A stretch of 64,000 nt of DNA from CAINEC01 sp046052065 (GTDB lineage Bacteria; Bacteroidota; Bacteroidia; AKYH767-A; OLB10), in the NCBI GenBank assembly GCA_046052065.1, contig JBJOND010000004.1, positions 1 through 64,000 on the forward strand, in the 5' to 3' direction. The notes under the pieces were generated by a model. That model saw only the letters and a program-made list of their open reading frames with translations, was not told the DNA's origin and did no database searches. The position numbers and the translations under genes are program-made. Positions 25,114-33,958 of the stretch are shown piece after piece. Within the stretch, counting starts at the first letter, position 1. Every line of letters begins with the position of its first letter.

Positions 25114-26196
25114 CTATTTCTTATTTAACACTTGAAGTAATTCTTTCTCCTTAAATTCTTTTTCAGCCGTCCCAACCCAGTTCTTCACAATATTTCCATT
25201 CCACATATAGAATACACCTGGCGTAGAACCTCCATCACCTAACACTGTCCAAAAAGTTGGAATGTCTAATACACGATAAGGCAACTGCGCACCTGCATAT
25301 TGGAAAAACTCAGGAATTTTAAATGTTTCTTCATCCATGAAGAAGATATACACTTTAGGAAATCCAGGATTCTTAGACAACTTAACTAAAGTCTTAGCTG
25401 CATTCTGACAATGATCGCATCCAGCAGCAAAGAAGCAAACGATTTTCTTTCCATTGTCGATGTTAACTTTTTTATCGCCAAAAACAGCATAATCGCTAAA
25501 ACGTGACTTTACCTTTGCAGGACCTGCATCCACTACCACAGAATCTTTTTTAGTTGTATCGATTACTGTTTTACCTGTATCATTTGGCAAAGCACCTAAC
25601 ACATCTTTTCCTGTTTCAGTAATTGAAGATGCGTCATCCATTGCTTCTTCTACTTCCACTTGTGGCAACGGATTAGTTGTTGCTTTTGCGCAAGGACAAA
25701 AGGGAAATACTACATACATTAATAACGTTGAAAACAACCAAATTATAAGCAAAACACTAAAGCGATTTTTTGATTTATTATCTTCTGAAGTGTTTTTATA
25801 AACGAACATTAATAAAATAATTGTCACCACATTTTTAATGAATGCTTCTAACGGTGTCATAGGCAATAACTGCCCAAAACAACCACAGTTCCCATTCATT
25901 GCACCATGCCTAACCATTTCGATGATAAGGTGGGCACAAAACGCAACCAACAATCCGATGGTAGCAGGAATAACAATACGCTTTAAATAATGCGGCTGAA
26001 TAATCATGATTCCTAAGGCAAGTTCTAAAGCGATTAAAGCTCTCGAAAAATAAGGTGCCATGCACCACGACATCAATCCAAGGTCTACTAATTGCTTTTC
26101 AAATGCCCAGATAGGAAACATCTTCGCAACAGCAGAAAAAACAAATAATACAAAAATTAAAAATCGAATTCCAAGAGAAATGTTTTGCTTATTCAT
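25114..26196 (-). CDS. DoxX/MauE-like membrane protein fused to a thioredoxin-like domain (BT_3928 family)
   Basis: 360 residues. Four membrane helices at ~10-140 resemble DoxX/MauE, with GNCGCFGQLLPM between helices. A further helix (VLLIIWLFSTLLMYVVFPFC) carries a following CPC. A low-complexity periplasmic linker leads to a thioredoxin-like domain from ~235 with CFFAAGCDHCQNAAKTL (a CxxC) and VLDIPTFWTVLGDG. It is probably a membrane dithiol-disulfide carrier acting in the periplasm. The same DUF1599-BT_3928 gene pair is seen widely in Bacteroidota. It lies 17 bases after the DUF1599 gene. Confidence 0.85.
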   Translation of the reverse strand: MNKQNISLGIRFLIFVLFVFSAVAKMFPIWAFEKQLVDLGLMSWCMAPYFSRALIALELALGIMIIQPHYLKRIVIPATIGLLVAFCAHLIIEMVRHGAMNGNCGCFGQLLPMTPLEAFIKNVVTIILLMFVYKNTSEDNKSKNRFSVLLIIWLFSTLLMYVVFPFCPCAKATTNPLPQVEVEEAMDDASSITETGKDVLGALPNDTGKTVIDTTKKDSVVVDAGPAKVKSRFSDYAVFGDKKVNIDNGKKIVCFFAAGCDHCQNAAKTLVKLSKNPGFPKVYIFFMDEETFKIPEFFQYAGAQLPYRVLDIPTFWTVLGDGGSTPGVFYMWNGNIVKNWVGTAEKEFKEKELLQVLNKK

Positions 26197-26213
26197 AAGT
26201 ATAAAATTTTAGC

Positions 26214-26759
26214 TTATTTTGATTCATCCAGTTTAATCAATGCAAAAACGGCGTAGTTAATTATATCCTGATAGTTGGCATCAACACCTTCACTCATTAA
26301 TGTTGCACCGTGATTATCCTCTATTTGCTTAATACGCTTTAATTTCATCAGAATTAAATCAGTCATAGAACTTACACGCATTTCTCTCCAAGCCTCACCA
26401 TAATCGTGATTCTTATTCAACATTAAGTCCTTTACTTCAGTAATTTTGGAATCGTACAAACCAACAGCTTTCTGATATTCTAGTTCTGTTGTATCATCAG
26501 TACCAAGCTCAATTTGAATTAAAGCCATTAACGAATAATTAATAATTCCGATAAACTCACTATCAACACCCTCCATTACTTTTTGTTCTCCTTTCTGCTC
26601 GATGCTTCGGATTCTGTTGGCTTTGATTTGAATCTGATCCGTTAATGAAGTAGGGCGCAAAATTCTCCAGGCACTTCCATAGTCCTTCATTTTAGCAATA
26701 TAAATATCTTTACAGCGAGAAATAGCTTTGTCGTATTGCAGGGATGTTAATTCAGACAT
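26214..26759 (-). CDS. DUF1599 domain protein (two repeats)
   Basis: 181 residues made of two similar ~85-residue halves, each with a KDYGSAWR / NHDYGEAWR motif, then a TSLTDQIQIKANRI / SSMTDLILMKLKRI helix, and an INYSLMALIQIE / INYAVFALIKLD helix. This is the DUF1599 duplication, cytoplasmic and of unknown function. Its position before the DoxX-thioredoxin gene and divergent from folP is conserved in Bacteroidota as I recall. The divergent spacer to folP is 51 bases. Confidence 0.9.
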   Translation of the reverse strand: MSELTSLQYDKAISRCKDIYIAKMKDYGSAWRILRPTSLTDQIQIKANRIRSIEQKGEQKVMEGVDSEFIGIINYSLMALIQIELGTDDTTELEYQKAVGLYDSKITEVKDLMLNKNHDYGEAWREMRVSSMTDLILMKLKRIKQIEDNHGATLMSEGVDANYQDIINYAVFALIKLDESK

Positions 26760-26810
26760 AATTCTTTAATTCTATACAAATATCAATAATCAGTAGTTAA
26801 TACAAATCAC

Positions 26811-27662
26811 ATGAAGGGGAATCTTGCTAACAGCATTAATTGTGGAAACAAACTTATCAGTTTAGAGCATCCAATAGCGATGGGCATTCTGAATACTACT
26901 CCCGACTCCTTCTATGACGGTGGCAAATTTAATGAAGAATTGGCCTTTATCAAACGGTTTGAGCAAATGTTAGATGAAGGTGCAATGATTATTGATATAG
27001 GTGGTGCATCATCACGGCCAGGGGCAGCAACTCTTACTACTGATGAAGAAATATCGCGAACAGTACCCTTTATCAAGAGTGCGATTAAACAATTTCCAGA
27101 TGCTGTTATATCAATCGATACTTACAATTCTACTGTAGCTAAAGAAGCTGTCTATGCAGGTGCAAGTATTATAAATGATATATCTGGGGGAACACTCGAT
27201 GATAAAATGTTTGATACGGTTGCTGAATTAAAAGTTCCTTATATTCTGATGCATATGAAAGGAAGTCCTGAAAACATGAAAGACCTAGTGACCTACGACA
27301 ATCTGACGCTCGAAATATATCAATATTTTCAAAGTAAAATAATTGCATTGCAAAATCTTGGAGTTAAGGATATCATTCTCGATCCCGGATTTGGATTCGC
27401 TAAGAATATTGAGCAGAATTTTATACTTTTAAAAAACTTAAACATTTTCAAAAATCTTCGTTTACCTATACTAGCTGGACTATCCAGAAAATCGATGATT
27501 TATAAATCGCTTGGCATCACAGCAGCAGAATCATTAAACGGTACAACCGCATTAAACATGATTAGCTTAATGAATGGAGCCAACATCTTAAGAGTGCATG
27601 ATGTAAAAGAAGCAGTTCAAACAATTCAATTGTATAAACGATATAATGGCCTTACTAACTAA
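26811..27662 (+). CDS. folP: Dihydropteroate synthase
   Basis: 283 residues, TIM-barrel DHPS with all conserved loops: MGILNTTPDSFYDGGKF, IDIGGASSRPGA, SIDTYNSTVAKEA, INDISGG, ILDPGFGFAKN and LAGLSRKSMI. It condenses p-aminobenzoate with the pterin pyrophosphate in folate synthesis and is the sulfonamide target. In many Bacteroidota folP is followed by a diadenylate cyclase gene; here a Cas4-like gene follows instead, overlapping by 17 bases. Confidence 0.95.
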   Translation: MKGNLANSINCGNKLISLEHPIAMGILNTTPDSFYDGGKFNEELAFIKRFEQMLDEGAMIIDIGGASSRPGAATLTTDEEISRTVPFIKSAIKQFPDAVISIDTYNSTVAKEAVYAGASIINDISGGTLDDKMFDTVAELKVPYILMHMKGSPENMKDLVTYDNLTLEIYQYFQSKIIALQNLGVKDIILDPGFGFAKNIEQNFILLKNLNIFKNLRLPILAGLSRKSMIYKSLGITAAESLNGTTALNMISLMNGANILRVHDVKEAVQTIQLYKRYNGLTN

Positions 27663-28356
27663 ATCAACTTTTTTGAAAGGGCATCAATGTCATAAGTATA
27701 TTTACCTCGACAAGTATTACAAAAAAGAAAAAGACCCTCTTTCAGAGGAGCAACGAAAAAAATTTGAAGGTGGACATCTTGTTGGTTCGATGGCTCAACA
27801 GCTTTTTGTTGGAGGGCTTGATGTCAGTTTGATTTCTAGAAGTCGTGATGTGCTTTTAGAAGAAACGAAAAAACTAATTGAACAAGGACATACAATACTC
27901 TATGAAGCAACATTTGAGTATAACAATGTTCTTGTTATGGCTGATATTATTTTGAAAGATGGTGATGAATGGAAGATTTACGAAATCAAATCAAGTCAGA
28001 AAATTTCAGACACCAATCGTATTGACGCAGCACTGCAATACTATGTGATAAAGGGAAGCGGACTACCTATTAAAGAGTTTCATTTATCCTGCTTGAATTA
28101 CCCAAGAACTGAAGTAATTGAAATGAAAATGGAAGATGTACCTACAGATTTATTTCAGTTTGAAGATGTGACAACTTTTTGCAAAGAGCAGTTAATAAGT
28201 ACAGAAGAAAAAATAAAGGAGCTAAAAACAACGTTAGCTTTTCCAAGTATTCCAAACATCACGACTGGCGAACATTGTAATTATCCATACACTTGCGAAT
28301 TCAAAGGATTTTGCAACAAACCACAAGAAGAAATTAACGAAGGATTGTTTTCATGA
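27646..28356 (+). CDS. Cas4/AddB-like PD-(D/E)XK protein with predicted Fe-S cluster
   Basis: 236 residues. The PD-(D/E)XK core is visible: Glu87 in ILYEATFEY, Asp100 in VLVMADIIL, then Glu113 and Lys115 in IYEIKSS, followed by an amphipathic helix (AALQYYVIKG). One Cys near the N-terminus (Cys15, KGHQCHKY) plus three near the C-terminus (Cys211, 217, 223) match the 4Fe-4S arrangement of Cas4 and AddB nucleases. The catalytic set looks complete. No CRISPR array or other cas gene is nearby. It overlaps folP by 17 bases, and its TGA overlaps the next ATG. DNA repair or defence roles are possible but not shown. Confidence 0.75.
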   Translation: MALLTKSTFLKGHQCHKYIYLDKYYKKEKDPLSEEQRKKFEGGHLVGSMAQQLFVGGLDVSLISRSRDVLLEETKKLIEQGHTILYEATFEYNNVLVMADIILKDGDEWKIYEIKSSQKISDTNRIDAALQYYVIKGSGLPIKEFHLSCLNYPRTEVIEMKMEDVPTDLFQFEDVTTFCKEQLISTEEKIKELKTTLAFPSIPNITTGEHCNYPYTCEFKGFCNKPQEEINEGLFS

Positions 28357-30203
28357 ACAGATTAACGATTAAAAATATTTTCAACTCCTATCCTGTTCGA
28401 CTAATTCTGTTCCTCGAACTGACATTTATTTTATTTCGATTATTGTTTGTGGCACTTGTCTTTCTGAAAGATAAATCAATCGATATAATTGAATTTCCTT
28501 ACTTATTTATTTATGCACTGCGCCTTGATATAGCAGCCATCAGTTATATAGCGGCATTACCTATTTTAATCTGGATTATTTATCAATACTCCAATTCATC
28601 ATTTCTTCAAAAAATAAAAAACGCAATTATTGTTTTGGTTTTACCTATCGTAGCAATCATTTTGTTTTCAAATCTGATTATTTATTTTGCATGGGGCACC
28701 ATCATCAATGCACGAGCACTATCTTTTCTGAGTAGCCCTAAAGAAGCAATAGCCTCTCTCAACAGTTTGCAGCTAATTCTTTTTATAGTATTAGTAGCAG
28801 GATTAAGCATTGGAATTATTTCTATTTATAAAAGAAAAATCAAAGCAAACTTTGAACAATCACTGCATTATAAAAAGCATTTAATTCTATTATGGTTAGT
28901 TGTATTGCCTATTAGTATTCGAGGCGGTTTTCAACAAATACCTATCAACGAAAGCGTTTGTATGTTTTCGAAAAATGAGAATACCAACCTGGCAACAGTC
29001 AATCCGTTTTGGTATTTGATTAACAGTATTTACAAATCGCAAAACATCAATAGCAATGCCTATCATTTTATCGATGATAATGAAGCAAAAAAAAATACTT
29101 GGCAATTATACTCAATACCAAATGAAAGTATAATTCAAATAATATCGATTAAAAAACCCAATATTGTTACCATCATTTTAGAAAGCTGGACAGCTGATGT
29201 TATTGAATCGATGGGAGGAGAAAAAGGAACGACTCCATTTTTTAATTCTTTAGAAAAAGAAGGTTTGTTATTTGACAATATTTATGCAGCAGGTAAACGT
29301 ACTGACTTAATGTTTCCTTCTTTATTTTCAGGATTTCCAGCAATGCCTAATTTGAGTGTAATTAAATATTCTGATAAGTCCGCACACCTTCCTTTTATAA
29401 CACATACGATAAAAAACAAAGGTTACCAAACCTCCTTCAACTATGGTGGCGAAGTTGAATTTGCGAATATGAAATCGTATTTAACGCAAGCAAAGTTTGA
29501 TGTAATACAAGGCAAAGAATCATTTCCAATAGAACAATGGACAAGCAAGTGGGGAGTTTACGATGAAGTGTTATTTGAAAAATCGATTGCTACCATCAAC
29601 TCACTTTCGCCTCCGTTTTATTCAGCTATCTTAACTCAAAGTACACACGAGCCATTTGCAATTCCTATTCGACCAAAATTTGAAGGCAATAGTGAATCTG
29701 TTAAATTTAAAAATGCAGCTTATTATACCGATTATTGTTTGAAGAAATTCTTCGAAAAAGTAAAAAATGAAAAATGGTACAACAACACTATTTTTATTTT
29801 AGTGGCTGACCACGGACATATACTTCCACGTAACAACGATTATAGTTCGCCTGCAGCATTCAGAATTCCATTTTTAATTGTTGGGCCAGGATTAAATGCT
29901 ACATTTAAAAACAAAAGAATTAGCAATATTGGCAATCAGCAGGATTACGCTGCAACGATTAAGAGCATTTTAAGTCTCGATATTGACTTGCCTTTCAGTA
30001 ACAACTTGCTTAATCTTAGAAGAAACGATTTCTGTTACATGAATTACGATGATGGATTTGTATGGAAGAATAACCAGGCAACCTTCAAACTGAATTATAG
30101 CAATAAATCGGTAACGATAATAGATGGTCAGCCCGATAGCACGAGCGTTTTACAAGGGAAATCATTTATTCAAACAGCATATCAATATTTTGTGAATCTT
30201 TAA
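28353..30203 (+). CDS. LTA synthase-like sulfatase-fold membrane protein
   Basis: 616 residues. Five membrane helices occupy ~1-190. The extracytoplasmic alkaline phosphatase/sulfatase domain starts ~270: IVTIILESWTADV (first metal ligand), AAGKRTDLMFPSLFSG with the likely nucleophile Thr317, then LTQSTHEPF and LVADHGHILPR for the metal site. The plan is that of LtaS/OpgB-type phosphoglycerol or phosphoethanolamine transferases. In a Gram-negative, the product is more likely a modified glycan or lipid than lipoteichoic acid. Translation is coupled to the Cas4-like gene by an ATGA overlap. Confidence 0.88.
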   Translation: MNRLTIKNIFNSYPVRLILFLELTFILFRLLFVALVFLKDKSIDIIEFPYLFIYALRLDIAAISYIAALPILIWIIYQYSNSSFLQKIKNAIIVLVLPIVAIILFSNLIIYFAWGTIINARALSFLSSPKEAIASLNSLQLILFIVLVAGLSIGIISIYKRKIKANFEQSLHYKKHLILLWLVVLPISIRGGFQQIPINESVCMFSKNENTNLATVNPFWYLINSIYKSQNINSNAYHFIDDNEAKKNTWQLYSIPNESIIQIISIKKPNIVTIILESWTADVIESMGGEKGTTPFFNSLEKEGLLFDNIYAAGKRTDLMFPSLFSGFPAMPNLSVIKYSDKSAHLPFITHTIKNKGYQTSFNYGGEVEFANMKSYLTQAKFDVIQGKESFPIEQWTSKWGVYDEVLFEKSIATINSLSPPFYSAILTQSTHEPFAIPIRPKFEGNSESVKFKNAAYYTDYCLKKFFEKVKNEKWYNNTIFILVADHGHILPRNNDYSSPAAFRIPFLIVGPGLNATFKNKRISNIGNQQDYAATIKSILSLDIDLPFSNNLLNLRRNDFCYMNYDDGFVWKNNQATFKLNYSNKSVTIIDGQPDSTSVLQGKSFIQTAYQYFVNL

Positions 30204-30213
30204 CCAAAATAAA

Positions 30214-30221
30214 TATCTTTG
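30214..30221 (+). promoter_or_regulatory. -7 promoter box of kdsC (leaderless geometry)
   Basis: TATCTTTG, then four bases (AAGT), then the ATG at 30226. A TTTG at 30189-30192, 21 bases upstream, is a good -33 candidate. This is the most complete promoter seen in the window. Confidence 0.65.
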
Positions 30222-30225
30222 AAGT

Positions 30226-30723
30226 ATGAATTTTAAAGAGCGATTACAAAAAGTAAAGTGTTTTGTTTTTGATATTGATGGCGTCTTAACAGATGGTCAA
30301 TTACACATTTTACAAGATGGCACTATGCTTCGCAATATGAATATTAAAGATGGCTATGCTCTGCGACAAGCATTTTTAAAGAACTATCCCATTTTTGTTA
30401 TTAGTGGTAGCAACGCAGAAGGTGTTAAACAACGTTTGAAGAATTTAGGAATAGAAGAAGTATATTTAAACTGCAAAGACAAGTTAGATCAGCTATCGTT
30501 GTTATTAGTTAAGCATAACCTTACTTACGAAGATGTATTATACATGGGTGATGATATTCCAGATTTAGAGGTAATGCAAAAATGTGGCGTTGCTACTTGT
30601 CCGAATGATGCAGTTCATCAAATAAAGAATATTTCCGTTTACATATCGGATTATTGTGGTGGCAAAGGAGCTGTGAGAGACGTTATTGAACAAACACTAA
30701 GATTACATGGTCACTTCGAATAA
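30226..30723 (+). CDS. kdsC: 3-deoxy-D-manno-octulosonate 8-phosphate phosphatase (KdsC family HAD)
   Basis: 165 residues, the C0-type HAD length expected for KdsC, with no cap domain. Motif 1 is VFDIDGVLTDG (nucleophile Asp16, acid Asp18), motif 2 is FVISGSNAEGV, a lysine lies in CKDKLDQLS, and motif 4 is YMGDDIPDLEVM. It releases phosphate from KDO-8-P for lipopolysaccharide synthesis in the cytoplasm. It has its own promoter in the 22-base gap after the sulfatase gene and is likely leaderless. It heads a kdsC-ubiA-maf-EamA group. Confidence 0.9.
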   Translation: MNFKERLQKVKCFVFDIDGVLTDGQLHILQDGTMLRNMNIKDGYALRQAFLKNYPIFVISGSNAEGVKQRLKNLGIEEVYLNCKDKLDQLSLLLVKHNLTYEDVLYMGDDIPDLEVMQKCGVATCPNDAVHQIKNISVYISDYCGGKGAVRDVIEQTLRLHGHFE

Positions 30724-31675
30724 TTTTACATTGATGCATTTTTTAAAATTAGTCCGATGGCCTAATTTATTAATGCTATTTATTGTTCAATACGCCCTGC
30801 GTTATTTCTATATACTTCCACGATTGGAGGCATCCGAAATGACCATTTCAGTAAATCACTTTCATTTCTTTCTTATTTCATTATCTACCGTATTGATTGC
30901 AGCAGGAGGTTATATCATTAACGATATTGAAGATGTAGCAAGTGATAGCATCAATAAAAAGGAAAAACGAATTGTTGGTGTTTACATTCATGAAAAAACA
31001 GCAAATAATTTATATACGCTTGTTACCTTTCTAGGAGTAATCATAGGCTTCATTCTTACGATGCTATACGATATAAGATTGATTGGATTCATTAATGTAT
31101 TTACTGCTGGACTACTTTATTTTTATTCAAACACTTATAAATGCGTAGCACTGTTAGGTAACATTGTAATAAGTATTTTGACGGGTATGAGCATGATTGT
31201 GCTGTTGATTATTGAACCTGCAGCATTAGCTAACAATGATATAAAGGTTTTTATAACAGGGTATGCAGTATTCGCAGCATCGTTCACGCTAATCAGAGAA
31301 ATTATTAAAGATATTGAAGATATGAAGGGCGACTCTGTTGTAGGTTGCAAAACACTTCCTATTATGCTTGGCAGCACACCTACTAAGTGGATTGTGGTTG
31401 TGTTATCAGGATTTTTATTTTGCTTGTTATTGTTTGCTCAATACTCTTGGTACGAAACAGCAAATTACCTAGCTCAAGGAAATCTCCAAAACGGATTTTA
31501 TGTTGTATTTAGTTATCTGCTCGTATTCATCACAATTCCCGTTGCTTATTTAACTTACTTATTGATTAAAGCGGACGAAAAACCATCATTCACCTATTGC
31601 TCCCAAATGGCCAAACTAATTATGGCTGCAGGTATATTTTCCATTCTTGTATTTTATTGTTCTCAATTTATTTAA
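30707..31675 (+). CDS. UbiA family prenyltransferase
   Basis: 322 residues with about eight membrane helices. The first Asp-rich motif is NDIEDVASD at ~72-80 and the second is DIEDMKGDS near residue 204, which bind the prenyl diphosphate through Mg. Bacteroidota homologues are often named geranylgeranylglycerol-phosphate geranylgeranyltransferase, but menaquinone or other acceptors cannot be excluded from sequence. It overlaps kdsC by 17 bases and sits 2 bases before maf; this gene order is common in the phylum. Confidence 0.88.
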   Translation: MVTSNNFTLMHFLKLVRWPNLLMLFIVQYALRYFYILPRLEASEMTISVNHFHFFLISLSTVLIAAGGYIINDIEDVASDSINKKEKRIVGVYIHEKTANNLYTLVTFLGVIIGFILTMLYDIRLIGFINVFTAGLLYFYSNTYKCVALLGNIVISILTGMSMIVLLIIEPAALANNDIKVFITGYAVFAASFTLIREIIKDIEDMKGDSVVGCKTLPIMLGSTPTKWIVVVLSGFLFCLLLFAQYSWYETANYLAQGNLQNGFYVVFSYLLVFITIPVAYLTYLLIKADEKPSFTYCSQMAKLIMAAGIFSILVFYCSQFI

Positions 31676-31677
31676 AA

Positions 31678-32265
31678 ATGAATCCACTATCAGAAAAATT
31701 CAATGGATTAAAAGTAATCCTAGGCTCTAATTCTCCACGCAGAAAACAATTATTCTCAGAATTGGGAATCGACTTCGAAGTAATTGTAAAAGATGTTGAC
31801 GAAAACGTTAGCATGCCAATGCGTCCCGAGGACTTAGTGATGTTTCTTGCACGAAAAAAAGGGATGGCCTTTAAAAATGAAACTAAGGAAGGCGCAATTG
31901 TAATCACAGCAGATACTATAGTAGCACTTGGAGATAAAGTAATCGGTAAGCCATCGTCGTTAGAAGAGGCAGCCGAAATGTTAAATTTATTATCGGGTAA
32001 AAAACATCAAGTGATAACAGGTGTTGCTATTATGTCTGATAAAAAAGCAGAATCGTTTTTTGTAAGAACAGAAGTATGCTTCAAACCACTTCGACCGGAA
32101 GAAATTGAATACTATACTCATCAATTTAAGCCTCTCGACAAAGCAGGAGCTTATGGAATTCAGGAATGGATTGGCATGATTGGAATTGAATATATTCAAG
32201 GATCTTATTACAATGTAATGGGACTTCCAGTAAAAGAACTTTACGAGCAACTGCTGAAGTTTTAA
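31678..32265 (+). CDS. maf: Maf-like nucleotide pyrophosphatase
   Basis: 195 residues from ATG 31678; an upstream in-frame ATG at 31597 lies inside the prenyltransferase gene and would add a non-conserved stretch. The N-terminal motif is VILGSNSPRRKQL, then VITADTIVAL (catalytic Asp), GKPSSLEEAAEML, and DKAGAYGIQEW. Maf proteins hydrolyse non-canonical or dTTP/UTP nucleotides in the cytoplasm and affect septum formation. Two bases separate it from ubiA and two from the transporter gene. Confidence 0.92.
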   Translation: MNPLSEKFNGLKVILGSNSPRRKQLFSELGIDFEVIVKDVDENVSMPMRPEDLVMFLARKKGMAFKNETKEGAIVITADTIVALGDKVIGKPSSLEEAAEMLNLLSGKKHQVITGVAIMSDKKAESFFVRTEVCFKPLRPEEIEYYTHQFKPLDKAGAYGIQEWIGMIGIEYIQGSYYNVMGLPVKELYEQLLKF

Positions 32266-32267
32266 GA

Positions 32268-33173
32268 ATGAGAAAGGCCTATCTGCAATTACACCTTGCT
32301 ATTTTGCTTTGGGGCTTTACTGCAATACTTGGCAAATTAATTTTGCTAGATGAAGGCCTACTTGTTTGGTACAGAATGGGCATTAGTAGTATTTCTACCC
32401 TACTATTTGTCTTGATATCCAAATCATCATTAAAAATCAGCAAACAAGAATTTATTCGTCTTGTAGGAATCAGTTTTTTAATCACCCTACATTGGATCAC
32501 ATTTTACGGAGCAATTAAAGCTTCAAATGTTTCTATTGCGATAAGCTGCTTTTCTTCGATTGCATTATTCACGGCCTTAATAAATCCTATCATCAACAAA
32601 GTAAAAGTTAATAAAATCGAAATAGTATTAGGGCTTGGAGTCATTGCAGGAATAGGAATCATTTTTAGTATACATCAATTGTATTGGAAAGGGATTTTAC
32701 TTTCGATAATAAGCGCATTCTTAGGAGCATTTTTTACGGTATTAAATAAAAACGTTTCAGAAAAAATAGCCCCTGCTACAATCACCTTTTACGAGTTATT
32801 CTTCGGATTTATACTACTAACATTTGCATTGCCATTGTGGTTCGGAATTAATCATACTGGACTTGTTATACCTTCTAATATCGATTGGATTTATTTAATC
32901 ATCTTGGCTGTCCTTTGCACAACAGTTCCGTTTACCTTATCGATGCATGCGATAAAAAAGCTAGATGCATTTACAATGAATTTATCACTTAATCTCGAAC
33001 CCGTTTACAGTATCATTTTAGCAATCTTTCTTTTTCATGAGAACGAAGCTGTTGGCTATAGTTTTTATATTGGTACAGGTATAATTCTCTTAACTGTGAT
33101 GTGGCATGCCTATACAAAGTCGGCAGCTGCAATTGATAAAAAACTAGAGAAAGAAAAATACAATTACGAATAA
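32268..33173 (+). CDS. EamA/DMT family transporter
   Basis: 301 residues with ten predicted membrane helices in two similar EamA halves (LAILLWGFTAILGKLILLDE in the first, ISAFLGAFFTVLNKNVSEKI in the second; LNLEPVYSIILAIFLFHE near the end). An inner-membrane drug/metabolite exporter of unknown substrate. Last gene of the kdsC-ubiA-maf-EamA group; a terminator-like hairpin right after it serves the opposite strand. Confidence 0.88.
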   Translation: MRKAYLQLHLAILLWGFTAILGKLILLDEGLLVWYRMGISSISTLLFVLISKSSLKISKQEFIRLVGISFLITLHWITFYGAIKASNVSIAISCFSSIALFTALINPIINKVKVNKIEIVLGLGVIAGIGIIFSIHQLYWKGILLSIISAFLGAFFTVLNKNVSEKIAPATITFYELFFGFILLTFALPLWFGINHTGLVIPSNIDWIYLIILAVLCTTVPFTLSMHAIKKLDAFTMNLSLNLEPVYSIILAIFLFHENEAVGYSFYIGTGIILLTVMWHAYTKSAAAIDKKLEKEKYNYE

Positions 33174-33176
33174 AAA

Positions 33177-33198
33177 AAGGGTGCTTTGCAACACCCTT
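33177..33198 (-). terminator. Rho-independent terminator of the 177-residue lipoprotein gene
   Basis: Stem AAGGGTG / CACCCTT with an 8-base loop; on the minus strand it is followed by seven T. It lies 12 bases past the stop of the minus-strand lipoprotein gene and 3 bases past the stop of the plus-strand transporter gene. Confidence 0.75.
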
Positions 33199-33209
33199 GA
33201 TCTTAGATT

Positions 33210-33743
33210 TTAATTAACTCTTTTTCCTTTGGCAACTTTCTCTGTCTGCTGAATATCTTTTAATGATTTCTTTTTGAAGAGCAGTACAGCACCGCCACCT
33301 GAGTATAAATAATATTCCTGATTATTATAACTGATTTTGTATCTGCCTCCATCTTGAATAGCAGCCAAACGATAATAGCCATTTTTATCTCCTTTACTCA
33401 TGAATACAATTCCTTTATTCATTCCGTCTTCAAATGCTACTTTCACCGTTGTCAAATCAACTGTTTCATCAACAGTACCAGGAGTTTTAGATTTTATAAC
33501 TACCAACTCATCACTTTTGCTTGTCTTAATAATTAGCTTCCCATCTTCTACGGCTTTGTCTACTTCTGTTGGTGTTCCATTTTTCAAAGTCACTTCATCG
33601 GAAATATAAAACTGCAATTTCGATAATTCTTGATTAGTCAATTTGTATTTTTCTCTGACAGCTTGTGTAAATGGAATTTTAGGAGAGCATGAAGTAAGTA
33701 AGACAACTGCTAATACTCCTAATTGAGCTTTGATGTTTTTCAT
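33210..33743 (-). CDS. Hypothetical lipoprotein
   Basis: 177 residues with a lipoprotein signal (AVVLLTSC, acylated Cys near residue 19). The mature part begins SPKIPFTQAVREKYKLTNQE, contains strands such as LQFYISDEVTLKNGT and VKVAFEDGMNKGIVFM, and ends in a basic tail. I do not recognise a named family. It is probably anchored in the outer or inner membrane facing the periplasm. Monocistronic with its own terminator; tRNA-Leu lies upstream on the same strand. Confidence 0.8.
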   Translation of the reverse strand: MKNIKAQLGVLAVVLLTSCSPKIPFTQAVREKYKLTNQELSKLQFYISDEVTLKNGTPTEVDKAVEDGKLIIKTSKSDELVVIKSKTPGTVDETVDLTTVKVAFEDGMNKGIVFMSKGDKNGYYRLAAIQDGGRYKISYNNQEYYLYSGGGAVLLFKKKSLKDIQQTEKVAKGKRVN

Positions 33744-33820
33744 AGTGCTATTTTTTTAGTCGCGCGCCGTTGGCAAATATTATTCCAAAGAATGGAACAC
33801 AAAATTGATGATGTTAATCG

Positions 33821-33902
33821 TGACCAGAACGAGATTCGAACTCGTACGCCTCGCAGCGCCACCCCCTCAAAGTGGTGCGTCTACCAATTTCGCCACCTGG
33901 CC
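33821..33902 (-). tRNA. tRNA-Leu (anticodon GAG)
   Basis: 82 bases. Acceptor arms GGCCAGG and TCTGGTC pair over 7 bp (two G-U), the D-arm has AATTGGTAGACGC, the anticodon stem CCACT/GGTGG encloses loop TTGAGGG (anticodon GAG), a long class II variable arm follows, and the T-arm is ACGAG-TTCGAAT-CTCGT. The discriminator is A. CCA is not encoded, so it is added after transcription. Confidence 0.95.
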
Positions 33903-33958
33903 ATAACTTTATTAGGGATTGCAAATATATTAAGTTTGCAGGTACCACAAAAGTACTT

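Noticed and set aside
31597..32265. Maf start at 31597
   Set aside because: It lies inside the prenyltransferase gene and adds 27 residues not expected of Maf; ATG 31678 gives the usual start.
33821..33902. tRNA-Leu as a possible integration site for a mobile element
   Set aside because: No integrase, direct repeat of the tRNA end, or foreign block lies beside it; flanking genes are ordinary.
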